DNA from: Paraescarpia echinospica
Lineage: Eukaryota > Annelida > Polychaeta > Sabellida > Siboglinidae
Direction of reading: 5' to 3'
NCBI GenBank assembly: GCA_020002185.1
Contig: CM034531.1
Coordinates: 43,160,367-43,224,366, forward strand
DNA length: 64,000 bases
Shown: positions 43,153-54,614 of the stretch, piece by piece
How positions within the stretch are numbered: position 1 is the first letter of the stretch
Layout: every line of letters starts with the position of its first letter
The notes under the pieces: generated by a model
What the model was told of the DNA's origin: nothing
The model's input: the letters and a program-made list of their open reading frames with translations, nothing else
Database searches by the model: none
Position numbers and translations under genes: made by a program

Positions 43153-43600
43153 GGATAATATGCAAAGCATGTTGGAAACACAGGACACGCTACAAAGCCT
43201 GGACGGAGACGACACTGAGCACCTTGAAATAATGCTACACGATGACGTTAATGACTTGCTAAATGATAGCAATGTAGGTGGTGATGATGACATTGTTGCA
43301 GTGCAGGGGCCGTAGCAGGGTCCAAAAAATGGGGGGAAGGTGTCAAGGGAAAGAAAAGAAAGGATGATGTATCTGCAGCATCATTCATAAGCTCCTTAAC
43401 AGAGTACTTGCATGAAAATCAAGTGCGACGTGCGAAGAAAAGAAAGGAGGAAAAAGAAGAGGGAAATAATCCGACTTTGTTATGGGCTAAAAATTTGACA
43501 CAGCAGATCGATGATATCAAAGATGAGAAGAGGAAGTTACTTAAAATTAAGATGATGCAGATGGTAACAGAGTGCCAGATGGAGGCTCTCCAACATGAGT
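43153..43600 (+). pseudogene. Harbinger accessory (Myb/SANT or MADF-like) protein, 3' exon
   Basis: After an acceptor (TTTATTTTAG) the plus strand encodes an acidic segment (LETQDTLQSLDGDDTEHLEI, MLHDDVNDLL). A stop near 43312 follows, then a Lys/Glu-rich C-terminus with AASFISSLTEYLHENQVRRA and LTQQIDDIKDEKRKLLKIKM, coiled-coil like. Harbinger elements carry such a second ORF with an N-terminal Myb-like domain, which is not seen here. Its orientation and position relative to the transposase are unusual because each would need upstream exons on the far side of the other. Confidence 0.5.
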
Positions 43601-43609
43601 AACTGACTT

Positions 43610-45170
43610 GTGGGAGAGTGCATTTGGTGTGTACCACGCATGGACAATTACTTAGCTAATTTAATTATGAGTACTTGTGAATTTGTCTATATAAGTAACC
43701 CTTTGGTAAAGGTAATTTATTAAAATGCGTTAATGTTTTCTTACATTTCTGGAATTGTAAGAAAGTAAAAAAGGTAATTTCTTGGTATTCTCTCATTTGG
43801 AGTTGTCAGAGTTGTGTTAATCCAGTTAACAATTTAAATTGTTATTAACCATGCCTGATAGATACCAAGTGTTTGGAAATGATCAGTTTAACAGTATGGC
43901 AGTAGCATTAAGTTTGTATTCATTTGTTTTAAAATGTTTGCAAATCTCTGTGATTGTTGTTTTGAGACTACTTTTACTAAAGCAACAACTTTATGGTTCT
44001 TCTTGAAGAAATGTCATCAATTTTCAGTTTATTGATGGGATTTTTTAATCAATGTAAACGTGTTTTAATAAATCAAGCTTTTCTGTTTTGATTACAATGT
44101 TGTTCCTATTTAAGTTTATTATGGTGTTTTGAAAAATGTGCATGTAATGTTTTTATACAACTATATTCCAAACCCAAACGGGTTGTTGCAAATCCAGATT
44201 AGTGACAATTGTTTCTGGGACGGTTTACCAAGTTACTAGCACATGCAACCTACAACTCTGAGTTTAAATATGTTTTCATCGTTCCCACATGTATCTCTCT
44301 CACCTTTAGGTACTTGTCCTTCAATGCAAGATATATAGCTGCACAAGTACTTGGGATTATCTTCCCTATGGTAGTACGACCAATTCTGTACATATACTCT
44401 AGACATTGGCAACTGTTACCTGTAGGGAATATAATCATAAACTAGTAATCTGCACTTGCACAGAACTGTGTGTGAACTGTTTAAATTACTAGTCACAAGT
44501 AAGGGAGTAGTCATTTTTACCAGGGTTGGAGGAATCCAGGGTGGGCTAAGTGATCAATGCACAGGATTTGGGAGTAGGTAAATTTTAGTGCTCAGCATGT
44601 CTTCGACATTCATCTATACACGAACAAAATGGAGATCATATCTTAATATTATTTCAAGATGGGTCACATTCCAGTACAGACATTTGTGCGGTTGTTTGGT
44701 TTTCAAATATGTTTGTGTCCTGATTCCTCTTGCCAAAAAAACCCGATAAATTATCGTTCCTCCAGAAAGAATTTGTATGAAATTAAATCAATCACTGCAG
44801 CACTTGACTGATCTGCATCAAGTCCCCATCATCATTAGCTTAGTTGTTTTCACTATGAGTTATGATTTCAATAAAGCAAAATGAGGTTGTGTGTTCCACA
44901 TTTTTAATATAATCATAATGTAGAGTTCTACAATAAATTATGTTGGTTGCGCTCACAAATTTTTCAAATTGTAAACAAAACATTCAACTTGTAAACAACC
45001 CTATTACTGGCACTCACTGCGTGTGTCCAAACTCGGAAGAACCTTTGAAATTGGCTAGTTCCCACACTGCTGATCACAATGTGACACCAATCGCAACTTA
45101 TTTAGTAAACGTAGTGCTGATAATTATCAACCCTATTTGATTCTGGACGCCTTGTTATTTTTTCGGACGA
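43610..45170. other. No gene recognised
   Basis: AT-rich region right of the Harbinger remnant. Short frames at 44209-44445 and 44940-45140 have no homology I recognise. Confidence 0.45.
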
Positions 45171-45180
45171 ACAGTGTTCG

Positions 45181-45640
45181 TCGGCCGCGCGCGCGCTCCA
45201 GCAGGCGCCGGTGAGTTATTTATAGTTCTGTGTCGGTTATGTCAGCCGCTTGCAGCGGCTGCCGCACGCCTGGCGTGAAAATATTGAAATCGGCTATTAA
45301 ATCCTTATTTCGAAGTACGTGGATGATCGGCTCGCACTAACTAACTATGCGGTGTAAATTTTATTGAAAAAAAGATAATTATAGGCGAATTTAACGAAAT
45401 ACGAAATGTGCTATTTTTCCAAACTCAATGTATGGAAAACAATAACCGACGTTGTTTTTTTGTAGCGTCGTCTAACGTGGCCGGTAATAACGTAAGCAAG
45501 CGCCTGGCCTTGGACAATTCGGTGACGTTATATATTGTTTACAGGCGTGAAATATCGAAATCGGCTATTAAATAATTATTTCGAAGTACGATGACGATCG
45601 GCTCACGCTATCTAACTATATGGTGCAATTTTGCTCGTTG
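45181..45640. repeat. Direct repeat of about 95 bp, 276 bp apart, with a (GC)n patch
   Basis: The block with GAAATCGGCTATTAAAT and TATTTCGAAGTACG occurs at about 45268-45365 and 45544-45633. A GCGCGCGC patch lies at 45187-45197. Possibly LTR-like or a duplicated MITE. No coding sequence between the copies. Confidence 0.7.
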
Positions 45641-46180
45641 GAATGAGGTCACGTGATCGTGAGCTGTCCAAACAACAACGCGAGGATGGGGGGGTCTCCC
45701 ATAGTAGTTGGCATTGGCGAATTATCGGTTTTTCATTGATACATGACATAACTAATACTTATTATTTTAGCTTAGGTCGTCGATCGTTCTTAATGGAATA
45801 GTGCTTTAAGCGCAACTTTTATTTATATTTTTGACACCTGGTTCCTGTATGTGGTACGCTTTGTAGTCGTGAATTAAATATTGAACTTCACAAATGTTGG
45901 TGATAATTTTAATTATATATATTTCATTCTTTTAAAAATATAAATTATTTGTTGTAATCACGCATGTGCATATTGTAATATATATTTTGATTGTAATTAT
46001 ATAAATTGTAAATTGGGCAAGTGTTACAAGTGACACACTTCTTCTTGTCCTTTTCGATTTCAAAACTGTGATTTACAATTGTATATTTGGCATTTTTGTG
46101 TATTGTATACTGTGCATGTGTTATGTTGTTGTTGAATAAACTTGCATTTTAGTACAAGTGAAAAATGCGTCTACACAAAC
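45640..46180. other. No feature recognised
   Basis: AT-rich apart from the patch at 45648-45720 that resembles 39210-39330. Confidence 0.4.
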
Positions 46181-46184
46181 AACA

Positions 46185-46320
46185 AAAGTTTAAATTAGTA
46201 CACAAACTTGTCATAACGCGACACATATGTTTCTTGAAAGTGACCACAAAACGACATAGTTTTAACTTATAACAGTAAAACGTAAAACATAACTAACAAA
46301 AGACAATTTTCTTTAACTTT
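46185..46320 (-). repeat. Dispersed repeat (CAAAACGACATAGTTTTAAC family), copy 1
   Basis: Reverse-orientation relative of 52150-52310, 54615-54760 and 54870-55030. Shared words include TAACGCGACACATATGTTTC, the complement of AAACAYGTGTCGCGTTA, and ACGACATAGTTTTAACTTAT. Confidence 0.75.
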
Positions 46321-46359
46321 CATAGTGCAAGAAGTTCCGGCGCCGACTATAACTTTGCA

Positions 46360-46910
46360 AATTGTAAAGAAAATTCTCGACTAAGTGCTACTCGTCTATG
46401 CAGTACATTTTCCCTTTTTTTTCTCGAAAATTCGACTAAGTCTCGACTGGTTATCGTAGAAAATGTTACCACTCTAATGCGATGAAAGGCTAAACTATTA
46501 CGAAGATAATTCGCCGACGTACTAAAATACGAAAATGTGACCACTCTACTGTGATAGAAACGAGTATGTGGTGGCCCGGTCGGGGTCGGCGAATGCGGGA
46601 GCGGCCATGGGAGAACGAGTATGATGTGGATCTTGGGAAGATAGTCTGGTATGCCGGCGGCGCCGTACTAGAAGTAAACAAGTACCCGGATGTCGACACA
46701 CGAGACCGCGGGAGAACGAGTATGCATACAAAACAGCGAGGTCCACACGTTCAACGAACAAACATATAGAACTTTGTCGTTTTTTTGGTAAGCCTCTATG
46801 TACGCATGGCTGAACGGAGGTAGAAGAATACGAGAATATCACCAGAAATGCGACGAAGTCTCGACTCGTTACCGCAGAATATCACAGGAAATTCGACTAA
46901 GTCCCGAAGT
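46360..46910. repeat. Region of repeated TCTCGACT motifs
   Basis: AATTCGACTAAGTCTCGACT-like words followed by CGTTACCGCAGAAT recur at 46428, 46850 and 46895. The same motif family fills 51860-52130. The GC-richer 46560-46740 part has no recognised homology. Confidence 0.6.
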
Positions 46911-47325
46911 CATCCGTACGCAACATAGGAGTCATACTTGACAACGGTCTTATTATGCACAGGTTGCACAGATAACAAACTCGTACTACCACCAGATTCA
47001 CAACATTGGACACATTCGGCTAAGCATCACTGGTGATGCTTGCAAAACCCTGGTGCACGTGCTCGTGACTTCACGCCTCGATTATACAAATTCATTACTG
47101 TATGGCCTTCCGCAGACGACGCTGCAGCGTTTGCAACATGTGCAAACCTGCGCACCCCGACTCGTCTGCCGTACGAGAAAGTACGACCATTTCACTCCAA
47201 TGCTGCAGCACCTGCATTGTCTACCTATCTGTGTGCGCCTGACATACAAAGTGCCTGTGTTTTTGTACTCTGTGATGCATGACCTGGCACGAGTTATCTC
47301 GCGTTACTGAACCGACGTAAACAGA
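46911..47325 (+). mobile_element. LINE fragment, C-terminal part of reverse transcriptase
   Basis: VRNIGVILDNGL, then YYHQIHNIGHIRLSITGDAC, KTLVHVLVTSRLDYTNSLLY, GLPQTTLQRLQHVQTCAPRL and LPICVRLTYKVPVF: the RT thumb and C-terminal region of a Jockey/CR1-type LINE. It is frameshifted and ends where a different LINE piece starts. Confidence 0.85.
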
Positions 47326-47329
47326 ATTG

Positions 47330-49715
47330 ACAACTGGCGTCGTACCAGAGGACATGAAGCATGCGTTGGTGACACCCTGATTCTGAAAAAACGCTGTCTC
47401 GACGTCAACTGTCTCGCTAACTACCGGCCGATATCGAACTTAGGTGTTCTGTCGAAAACCCTAGAACGGTATGTTACAAACAAATCACGCCGCTATATTG
47501 ACACCAACGGCTTCAACGACCTGTTCCAGAGCGCGCATAGGCCCACACACAGCACGGAGATGGCTCTAGTCCGAATACACGAAGATATGACGCAGGCACT
47601 TGACCCACGGCGTGGCGTACTGCTTGTACTGTTAGATCTTAGTGCAGCATTCGACACACTAGACCACAACATTCTCCTGCGTCGTCTTCGTGACATAGAA
47701 CTAAGCCAGACACTTGGTTCACATCATATACCTCGCAGGCCGCACTAACGCAATTAAGATACGCGAAGCCACTTCAACCCCAAGAATAATTCATCAAGGT
47801 GTTCCGCAGGGCTCGGTCCTAAGTCCACAACTATTCAACATGTACATTCTACCTATTGCGGGCATCTTCGAACGCCATCAGATCCGCTATCATATATACG
47901 CGGATGACACTCAGCTGTATGCTGAGTGTCCGCATCGAATCATGCCGATGCACTACGAAAAATCGACGAATGTGTACGTGACATAAGACGCTGGCAGAAT
48001 TGCAACCATCTCCTACTAAACGCGACGAAAACAGAAGCTATAATTTTTCGTTCTACCGCCGTCCGCTCGCCTTTTGTAGTGTCTACCAACGATGTATGTG
48101 GGTCCGCCATATCAATGACGCCGACTGTTCGTGATGCCGGCGTTATACCTGACAGCAGACTTGACATGTCGGCTCAAGTATCGAACGCCTGTCGGGCTGC
48201 TTACTCCAATCTATTTCGCAATGCCAAGATACGAACAAGAGTGTCAATTACAGCATGCAAGACTCTCGTAACCGTCAGGAGTGTCTGCATCACGGCGTTT
48301 CACGCGCCAACGTATCGTACATTTATGGCCTTTTCAGCTGGATATGTGGTCCTAATCACAAGCTCAAATGGACAGACATAAATCATTTTGGAATTATATA
48401 TACAAGCACATCACAGCGAAAATAGGATGAACGGTTTTTAACGCGGGCGCATTGTAGTTTTACGAGATTTGTGTTTGTCTGTCTATATCATAACTATATT
48501 CGTAAGTACTTCACACAAGAAACATTTCTAACAGTTTATTTGTACAAATTTAACGGAATATGTGTTAGAGATTTAGCATATAGATATCTTACGGAAGAAT
48601 TTTATCAGTTTTTTGTGAAAACAATAAAAACGATTGCACGCACGATTTGTGCCCCCACCGTAATGTATTACATGCAGATACAGGTATTACAAAATCATTT
48701 TTTCTGATGCATTATACACAACAGCAATTGAAACGAGGCGGCTAATCAGTCGAAAACAGTTGTATGTACAATGCTATCATATTGTTTATTTTTATTCATC
48801 CATAATTTGAACGTAAAATGGATAGGGATTGCGCTTACCGATCACCACTGCCGGTTACGTATTTACCTATCCGATCGACACATAACCGATCGCATAAACA
48901 CAAAAAGTGAGTACGTAGGACGTACAGCGCGTTATGGATAGGGAAGGGAATCGAGATCGGTATGCTTGCAGACACTCTCTATTGTGTTTCGCGCCCTCCA
49001 CGATCGGACGCCGACGTACCTCACGTCGCTCATCACGCCGTAGTCTAGTGCTGCGCCGCGTCCTACGAACTGCCGACCACGCGTTGCTAGCCGTTCCGCG
49101 TGACAACTTCGAACGATATGGCCGACGTTCATTCTCTCGCGGGGGCCGACTCAGTAGAACGCGCTATATGAGGACCTGCGCCTGACCGAATGCATGGACA
49201 CATTTAAAGCGCGTCTCATTATTTCAAGCTTGCTTTTAAAATCTAGTTCTCTATATCTAGTAGTATTTATTATTACTATTATTTTGTACTATTATAGTAA
49301 TTTATTATTTTTATTATTTACTCATTAATATGTTATTGTCTATTTATTTATTTATTATTATTATCTGTTATGTAGGTCTTGATATTTTTAGCTTAGGTTT
49401 GTTTAGTACATTTTATATTTTAATGCAGTTCTAGACTTTTTATACGTTTAATTAGCTTAACTAGCCTATTGTTTTTAATAATTTATTTATTAACATGTTA
49501 TTGTCTATTTATTTATTTATTATTATTATTTGTATGTATGTCTTGATACTTTTAGCTTAGGTATGTTTAGTACATTTGTTATTTAATGCAGATCTAATCG
49601 GTTTATACGTTTAATTCTATTATGTACATTTTAGTAGCTATAAGCTGTTAACACCCTTGAACAGAGTCCTACTCTGGATATGAGTGTATAAATAAAGTAT
49701 ATTATTATAATTACT
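47330..49715 (+). mobile_element. LINE: reverse transcriptase to 3' end, interrupted by a MITE
   Basis: RT blocks in several frames: VVPEDMKHALVTP, LANYRPISNLGVLSKTLERY, VLLVLLDLSAAFDTLDHNIL, IHQGVPQGSVLSPQLFNMYI and IYADDTQLYAE (YADD intact at 47897-47908). RTRVSITACKTLVT follows, then a 0.7 kb MITE (48279-48978). The 3' coding end is LLCFAPSTIGRRRTSRRS and AVPRDNFERYGRRSFSRGG. The 3'UTR is AT-rich with a tandem duplication (about 49325-49450 and 49488-49610), a CAGAGTCCTACTCTGG hairpin and AATAAAG near 49690. Confidence 0.88.
48279..48978 (+). mobile_element. TIR element (0.7 kb), copy 1, left TIR partly deleted
   Basis: Inverted-orientation relative of 50828-51498. Right tip TATGCTTGCAGACACTC and the sub-terminal GATAGGGAAGGGAATCGAG are intact. 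The left side jumps from GAGTGTCTGCA directly to TCACGGCGTTTCAC, skipping about 90 bp present in copy 2, as expected from deletion between two GTCTGCA words. A short frame with FNGIYVRDL-like sequence is shared, but no protein family is recognised. Confidence 0.85.
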
Positions 49716-50207
49716 GACAAAATTCCTGAGAGAATAATCTATTCAACTCTTGTCTTCTTTAGCTTCCTCACTAACTGTCTGTATTTCTAAATTCTCAACA
49801 TTTTCAGTCACATGTGGTCATATGTCCTCCCCTCGCTTAGTGTATTATCTGTCTTTCTCAGAATAGAGTCGCCCGTGAACACCCTCTCTTTTCTCATTGC
49901 CCCCTCAATCGCTATCTCAGAATAGCCCCTTCTTCGGTTTGCATCTGTCTGGTTGTTGTCTTTCCACCCTACCGTCTTCTATCCTGTCACATTCTCTTCC
50001 GTTCCATTCTTTCCTGTCGCTTTTTCTCTTGTCACCTTTCATCGTCCCTTTTATCGACTTCTCTTCTATCACATTTACTCACACTTCCTTTCGCCCCTCC
50101 ATCTATCCTCCCATCACATTTTCTTCTCTCCTCTCCGTCCCATTTTCGTTCTCTACGGTCACTTTCTCCTCTGCACCTTCACGCCTGTCCCGTTTTCTCT
50201 TGTCGAT

Positions 50208-50558
50208 TCATTCTCTAATTTCTTCCCCTCCAATCACCTTCCGTTCTTTCAGTCTCCTTTCATCTGTCTTCTTGTCACTACTCTGCTCCTTCAGTCTCAC
50301 AGTATTCCCAACTCTCTCCCTGTCGTCTCTCTCCATTCCGCCTGTGTCCTTGCCAATTCTCATCTCCATCCCCTTCACAATATCTCTCAACCTAACTATC
50401 TCATTCTGCAGACACTCCACCTTCCAACACCCCACGCACTGAAAGGTGAATCCTTCCTCTTTGGTTTCTGCCCATGACTTCCCACAGTCGGACATGGGAA
50501 AATCCACCCAGCTGTGGCAGTGATCGCACACCAAGTGTCGCTTTGCATTGACTTGCAA
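50208..50558 (-). pseudogene. CR1 ORF1, zinc-finger and coiled-coil part
   Basis: An open frame of 116 residues. The Cys/His pattern CDHCHxW..C...W....CVGC suggests a PHD-like finger, and NEIVRLRDIVKGMEMRIG is coiled-coil prone. ORF1p binds element RNA. It is truncated downstream. Confidence 0.75.
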
Positions 50559-50827
50559 GGCGCCATATCAGAATATATTTAATAACTTTATAAAGATTAT
50601 TTCCTGTGTACTACAACATACTTTATGTTACAGTAGATGTTAATTACACAGCTAACTATCTATCCTATCTCGAACGCTAACGTTACCGGTAGTGACCTAA
50701 TTTAAATACAATCAATTACGTTACTCTGCCTTGTTTATTTAGGTTGTACTGCGTCCTGGCAAAAACGTGGGGCACTAGCTACATAAACAAACTGGAGTTC
50801 GTCCGACTATCGCTCTTGCTTAATTTT

Positions 50828-51498
50828 TGAGAGTGTTGCAAGCAAACCGATCTCGAATCCCTTCCCTATCCCTAACGTGCTGTGCGTACTACGTCATCGC
50901 TTTTTGTGTTTATGCTATCGCTTATACGTCGATCGGATAGGTAAAAACGTAGTCGACACGGGTGATCGGTAAGCGCAATCTCTATCCATTTTACGTTAAA
51001 ATTATGGATGAATCAAAGTAAACAATATGACAACATTGTACATACAACTGTTTTTGATTGATTAGCCGCCTCATGTTAATTGCTATTGTGTTTAATGCAT
51101 TAGAAAAAATATTTGTAAGACGTGTCTCGGCGTATAATACGTAACGATGGGAGCACAAATCGTTGTTGTTTTCACACAAAAAATGATCGAATTCTTCAGT
51201 AAATCTCTAACATATATTCCGTTAAATTTGTGCAAATAAAGTATTAGAAAAGTTGTGTTGGGTGAAGTATCTTGTACATAATTCCAAAATAATTTAGATG
51301 CGTTACGGTCTGTCCATTTGAGCTTGTGATTAGGACCACATATCCAGCAGAAAAGGGCATAATGTACGATACGTTGGCGTGTGAAACGCCGTGATGCAGA
51401 CAACCCTAACGATTACGTATCTCCAACAATCGACACCGATCGCCCAGCGCGTTAGGGGTAGGGAAGGGAATCGATATCGGTATGCTTGCAGACACTCT
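50828..51498 (-). mobile_element. TIR element (0.67 kb), copy 2, complete
   Basis: Terminal inverted repeats of about 48 bp: one end GAGTGTTGCAAGCAAACCGA, the other in reverse GAGTGTCTGCAAGCATACCG, followed by CCCTTCCCTATCCCTAACG in both. It sits inside the CR1 5' fragment; the unoccupied sequence is seen at 31570-31590. No transposase is visible, so it is non-autonomous. Confidence 0.9.
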
Positions 51499-51859
51499 AT
51501 TAACAACAATGCTACCTAATCAAATTATCTAGCAGGTACTGGCTTACACATATATTATCTTATGTAAGTAGTTTTATGTTTGTTACTTTATCTCCTATAT
51601 ATTCTACCACATAATCAGGTTTGCTAAATCTTGTTTACAAACTTATCGAAGGCTAATGTACCCTATTATCACTTACTATTCTAAAGTGTTCTAAAATACT
51701 TTAACTAACTAACTTGATGCACAACTGTTACTCAATATATGTCTAGTGCTACTTTATGAATAATATTCATGTAAGAATAAATCTTATCGATCAATATTTC
51801 CACATGTTTTTCACCTTATCTGCACCAACCTTTCTGCATGATCTATATAGTAGAATATT

Positions 51860-52135
51860 ACGAAATTCGACCAAGTCTCGACTCGTTACCGTACGAAAAG
51901 TCTGACAATTCGCCAAGTCTCGTCTCGTTATCGTACGAAGTCTGACAATTCGGCTAAGTCCGACGCGTTTTCGCAGAGTAGCACCAGAAATTCGACTAAG
52001 TCTCGACTCGTTATCGCAAGGAAAAGTCTGAAAATTCGACTGTCGGTGCCGATCCTACATAGACGAGTAAGCGAGAACTAAAAAATCTCACGAAATTCTG
52101 AAAATTCGGCTAAGTCCGACCCATTTCGTACTTTC
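51860..52135. repeat. Repeated TCTCGACTCGTTA motif region, second locus
   Basis: AATTCGACCAAGTCTCGACT, CGTTACCGTACGAAAAGTCT and variants recur about five times at roughly 50-bp spacing. Related to 46360-46910. Confidence 0.7.
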
Positions 52136-52149
52136 TGAACATTTTCCAA

Positions 52150-52310
52150 AGTTATGTTTTAGGTTATGTTTGAGATTTTTCTGTGATAAGTTAAAACTAT
52201 GCCGTATTGTGGTCATTTTTGTGAAACACATGTTTCGCGTTATGCCATTTTTCTGTTATAAGTTAAAACTTTGTTGTTTTTTAGTTATGGTTTATGCTTC
52301 TTAAAGGTGA
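52150..52310 (+). repeat. Dispersed repeat (CAAAACGACATAGTTTTAAC family), copy 2
   Basis: GTTAAAACTATGCCGTATTG, GTGAAACACATGTTTCGCGT and TGTTATAAGTTAAAACTTTG match the copies at 54615 and 54870. Confidence 0.75.
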
Positions 52311-52344
52311 CATGAACAGGTTGAAATAAACGCTATAGTAAATA

Positions 52345-52349
<5 letters not shown>

Positions 52350-52378
<29 letters not shown>
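52350..52378. repeat. (AT)n microsatellite
   Basis: Perfect AT dinucleotide run. Confidence 0.97.
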
Positions 52379-52379
<1 letters not shown>

Positions 52380-52384
<5 letters not shown>

Positions 52385-53780
52385 AGATAATAATGTAGTC
52401 CCAAAAAAAATTGTTTTCATAAAATCACGCAAATAAAAATGCTTCCTCTACACCGCCTCTGAAATTTTGCCTTCGAGAGTTTCCGTGAGTGACGTCATAT
52501 GTGTCATAGAAGCTGGTGGCTGATCGTAGTTGGCCATGTTATTCAGCGGTTGTCGCTGGTGCCTTCGATTAATGACAACCAGTCATTGTATATTGGATGA
52601 TAGCTATGGAAATGCTTCGGCGAAGAGTTGTTTGTTTTTGATCGAATGCCAAAGACAAGAACTGGGAGGATTATAAACAGATAAATCGACTGAATTTGAT
52701 GACCATCTCATCGCCATCGATATCGCAACTTGACATCTGCTACGCCTTTGTCAGTGTGATCATGTTGACAGTAGTTGTTTCGTGAAGGATACAGCAGTTT
52801 GTGAATTCATATAATACAAGTACCAGTGACATTACCCATCATCCTGACTACTGTCAAGAGAACCACCAAAAATACATGAAGTTTGACGTACCCAAAACAA
52901 GGTAGCGAGCTGCGAAGCCTAAGGCGAAGCAACTTGGTTTTGAGTCGAGGTAAGCCAAATCCAAGAAGAGTGATAAAACGGGGGATGAGGAAACACTATC
53001 GTCTTCAACTCTTACATGTGAACCCTTTCACATTCTCCATTGTGCATAGAAAACTGTGCATCAGATAGAGCTGAATAGGAATTTGGAGACATTTGCCGTG
53101 AGAGAGTGGTCAAGCATACATGATTATGTATCAACAAGAAAATGAAATGGAATCTGACAACATAACTAATAATATTGCATGCTTAATTTGGCTGCAATAA
53201 TAAAAAAATAGTTTTGTTTCTCAATACTGTTATAGCTTAAGCTGATTCGTTAGAAACATATCACATTTACTAAACATTATACAATATTACTGACAATCAT
53301 GAATGTATATATTATAACTATTCTCCTGTGATGATATAAATCTAATTTTGAAAGAAACACATTTATAATAAAAATCAACAGTCAAACAAAAGTAGCAAGT
53401 GATGTTAGTATTGTTTTATAATTAGCTTTCTGTTGATGCAGGATGTTCACCTTTTTGTTTAAAAAAATATTTTGTTTAACTAGGAGAATTACTATATTGC
53501 AAAATACCTTGTATGTATATATTGTATAGTAAAAAAGATGTTGTGTTTACACAATTCTATGAATAATATTGTAGTCAAGTAAGTCAACAAACATTTGAAA
53601 TTACCTCTAATTATGTTTAATCATACATTATAATGATGTATAGCTGCTATGCAAAATCGTGGTGTGGGTCTTTTGAGAAATGTTCTTGAACAATTGTAAC
53701 TGCACTGACATTATGCATATTTAGGATTTTTTACGTAAATCATCACATTAAAATGTGACATGTAAACAACCTAGCATATT
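52380..53780. other. No gene recognised
   Basis: 52440-52760 has more balanced composition with GTGACGTCATATG, a CRE-like palindrome. The frame at 52883-53068 is basic (SELRSLRRSNLVLSRG) but has no recognised homology. 53160-53780 is AT-rich. Confidence 0.4.
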
Positions 53781-54600
53781 TACGTACCTATTTTGATCGA
53801 TATAGCCATTGATGAACAAATTGGTGTGACTAATTACACAGAGATTGGATATTTCACTACGGAGTATGAACATACACAAATAACAGTTGGACAAAAACAA
53901 TGCCTGCTCCCGACGCTGTCAGCGGCGAAATGTCGACTCGAGCGTGTCGGTCCCGCTTGTCAATACTTGCATTGCGGCTATTGTGATGAATTTAGGTTCC
54001 TGTTACCGAACATTGGGTCGCCTTACCATCTCTGGATGACATCATCGCAGCAGCCCAACCAAATTATTTAGTGTTTTCAAAAATCGAAGTAACTGAAATC
54101 TCTGAGTCACTCAATGACATTGGCAGCGACATCGTCACTCAGTGAAATCACTGAATCAGTGAATGACTGGCTTGCACAATTCTGTCAGTTGCGCTCATCA
54201 TATTAATACTATTACACTGTGATACAGTTATACGTATAAATGTTGTATTTGACGTTGAAAATAATCCGTGTGATTCTGTATAATGTCATGAATGTTTTGT
54301 CTGTTTCCAATAAAACTCGATGTTCGGTTCGTAAATCTGAAATTTTCGTTTGTCACCGGCGACAAAGACAGCCTCACAATGTTACTTTTTACGTCGTTGT
54401 CATCATCGTACATGTCATAAACTTTCCTGAGTGATGTCTATTGCCAATGGTTCATCTCTGTATGCGGCAACAGTCCTACAAGTCCTCACATTTGCGACAC
54501 AAGTTTCCAAATCCGAATCACAAGCATCTTACGCCGTCCATGTTTCCAGTGGTGAGACAGATTTGGGCTATGGCACATATTACGTCACAGTACTTTTCCA
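53781..54600. other. Unassigned region
   Basis: Short open frames at 53793-54071 and 54431-54619 have no homology I recognise and no convincing splice context. 54080-54170 has clustered TCACTGAATCAG/CACTCAGTGA words. Confidence 0.4.
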
Positions 54601-54614
54601 AACGGCAGTTGTGT

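Larger units (their letters stand above)
49735..51840 (-). mobile_element. CR1-like LINE 5' fragment, second copy, with TIR element inserted
   Basis: Matches 30523-31875 in the same orientation, including the region upstream of ORF1. ORF1 here is more intact: CDHCHSWVDFPMSDCGKSW, a PHD-like zinc-binding pattern, then CVGCWKVECLQNEIVRLRDI and ERRLKERKVIGGEE. The match resumes after the 0.67 kb insertion at 50828-51498. The 3' portion is truncated against the LINE tail at about 49720. Confidence 0.88.

Noticed and set aside
45268..45633. LTR pair
   Set aside because: The direct repeats are only about 95 bp, 276 bp apart, with no internal coding sequence, primer-binding site or TG..CA ends.
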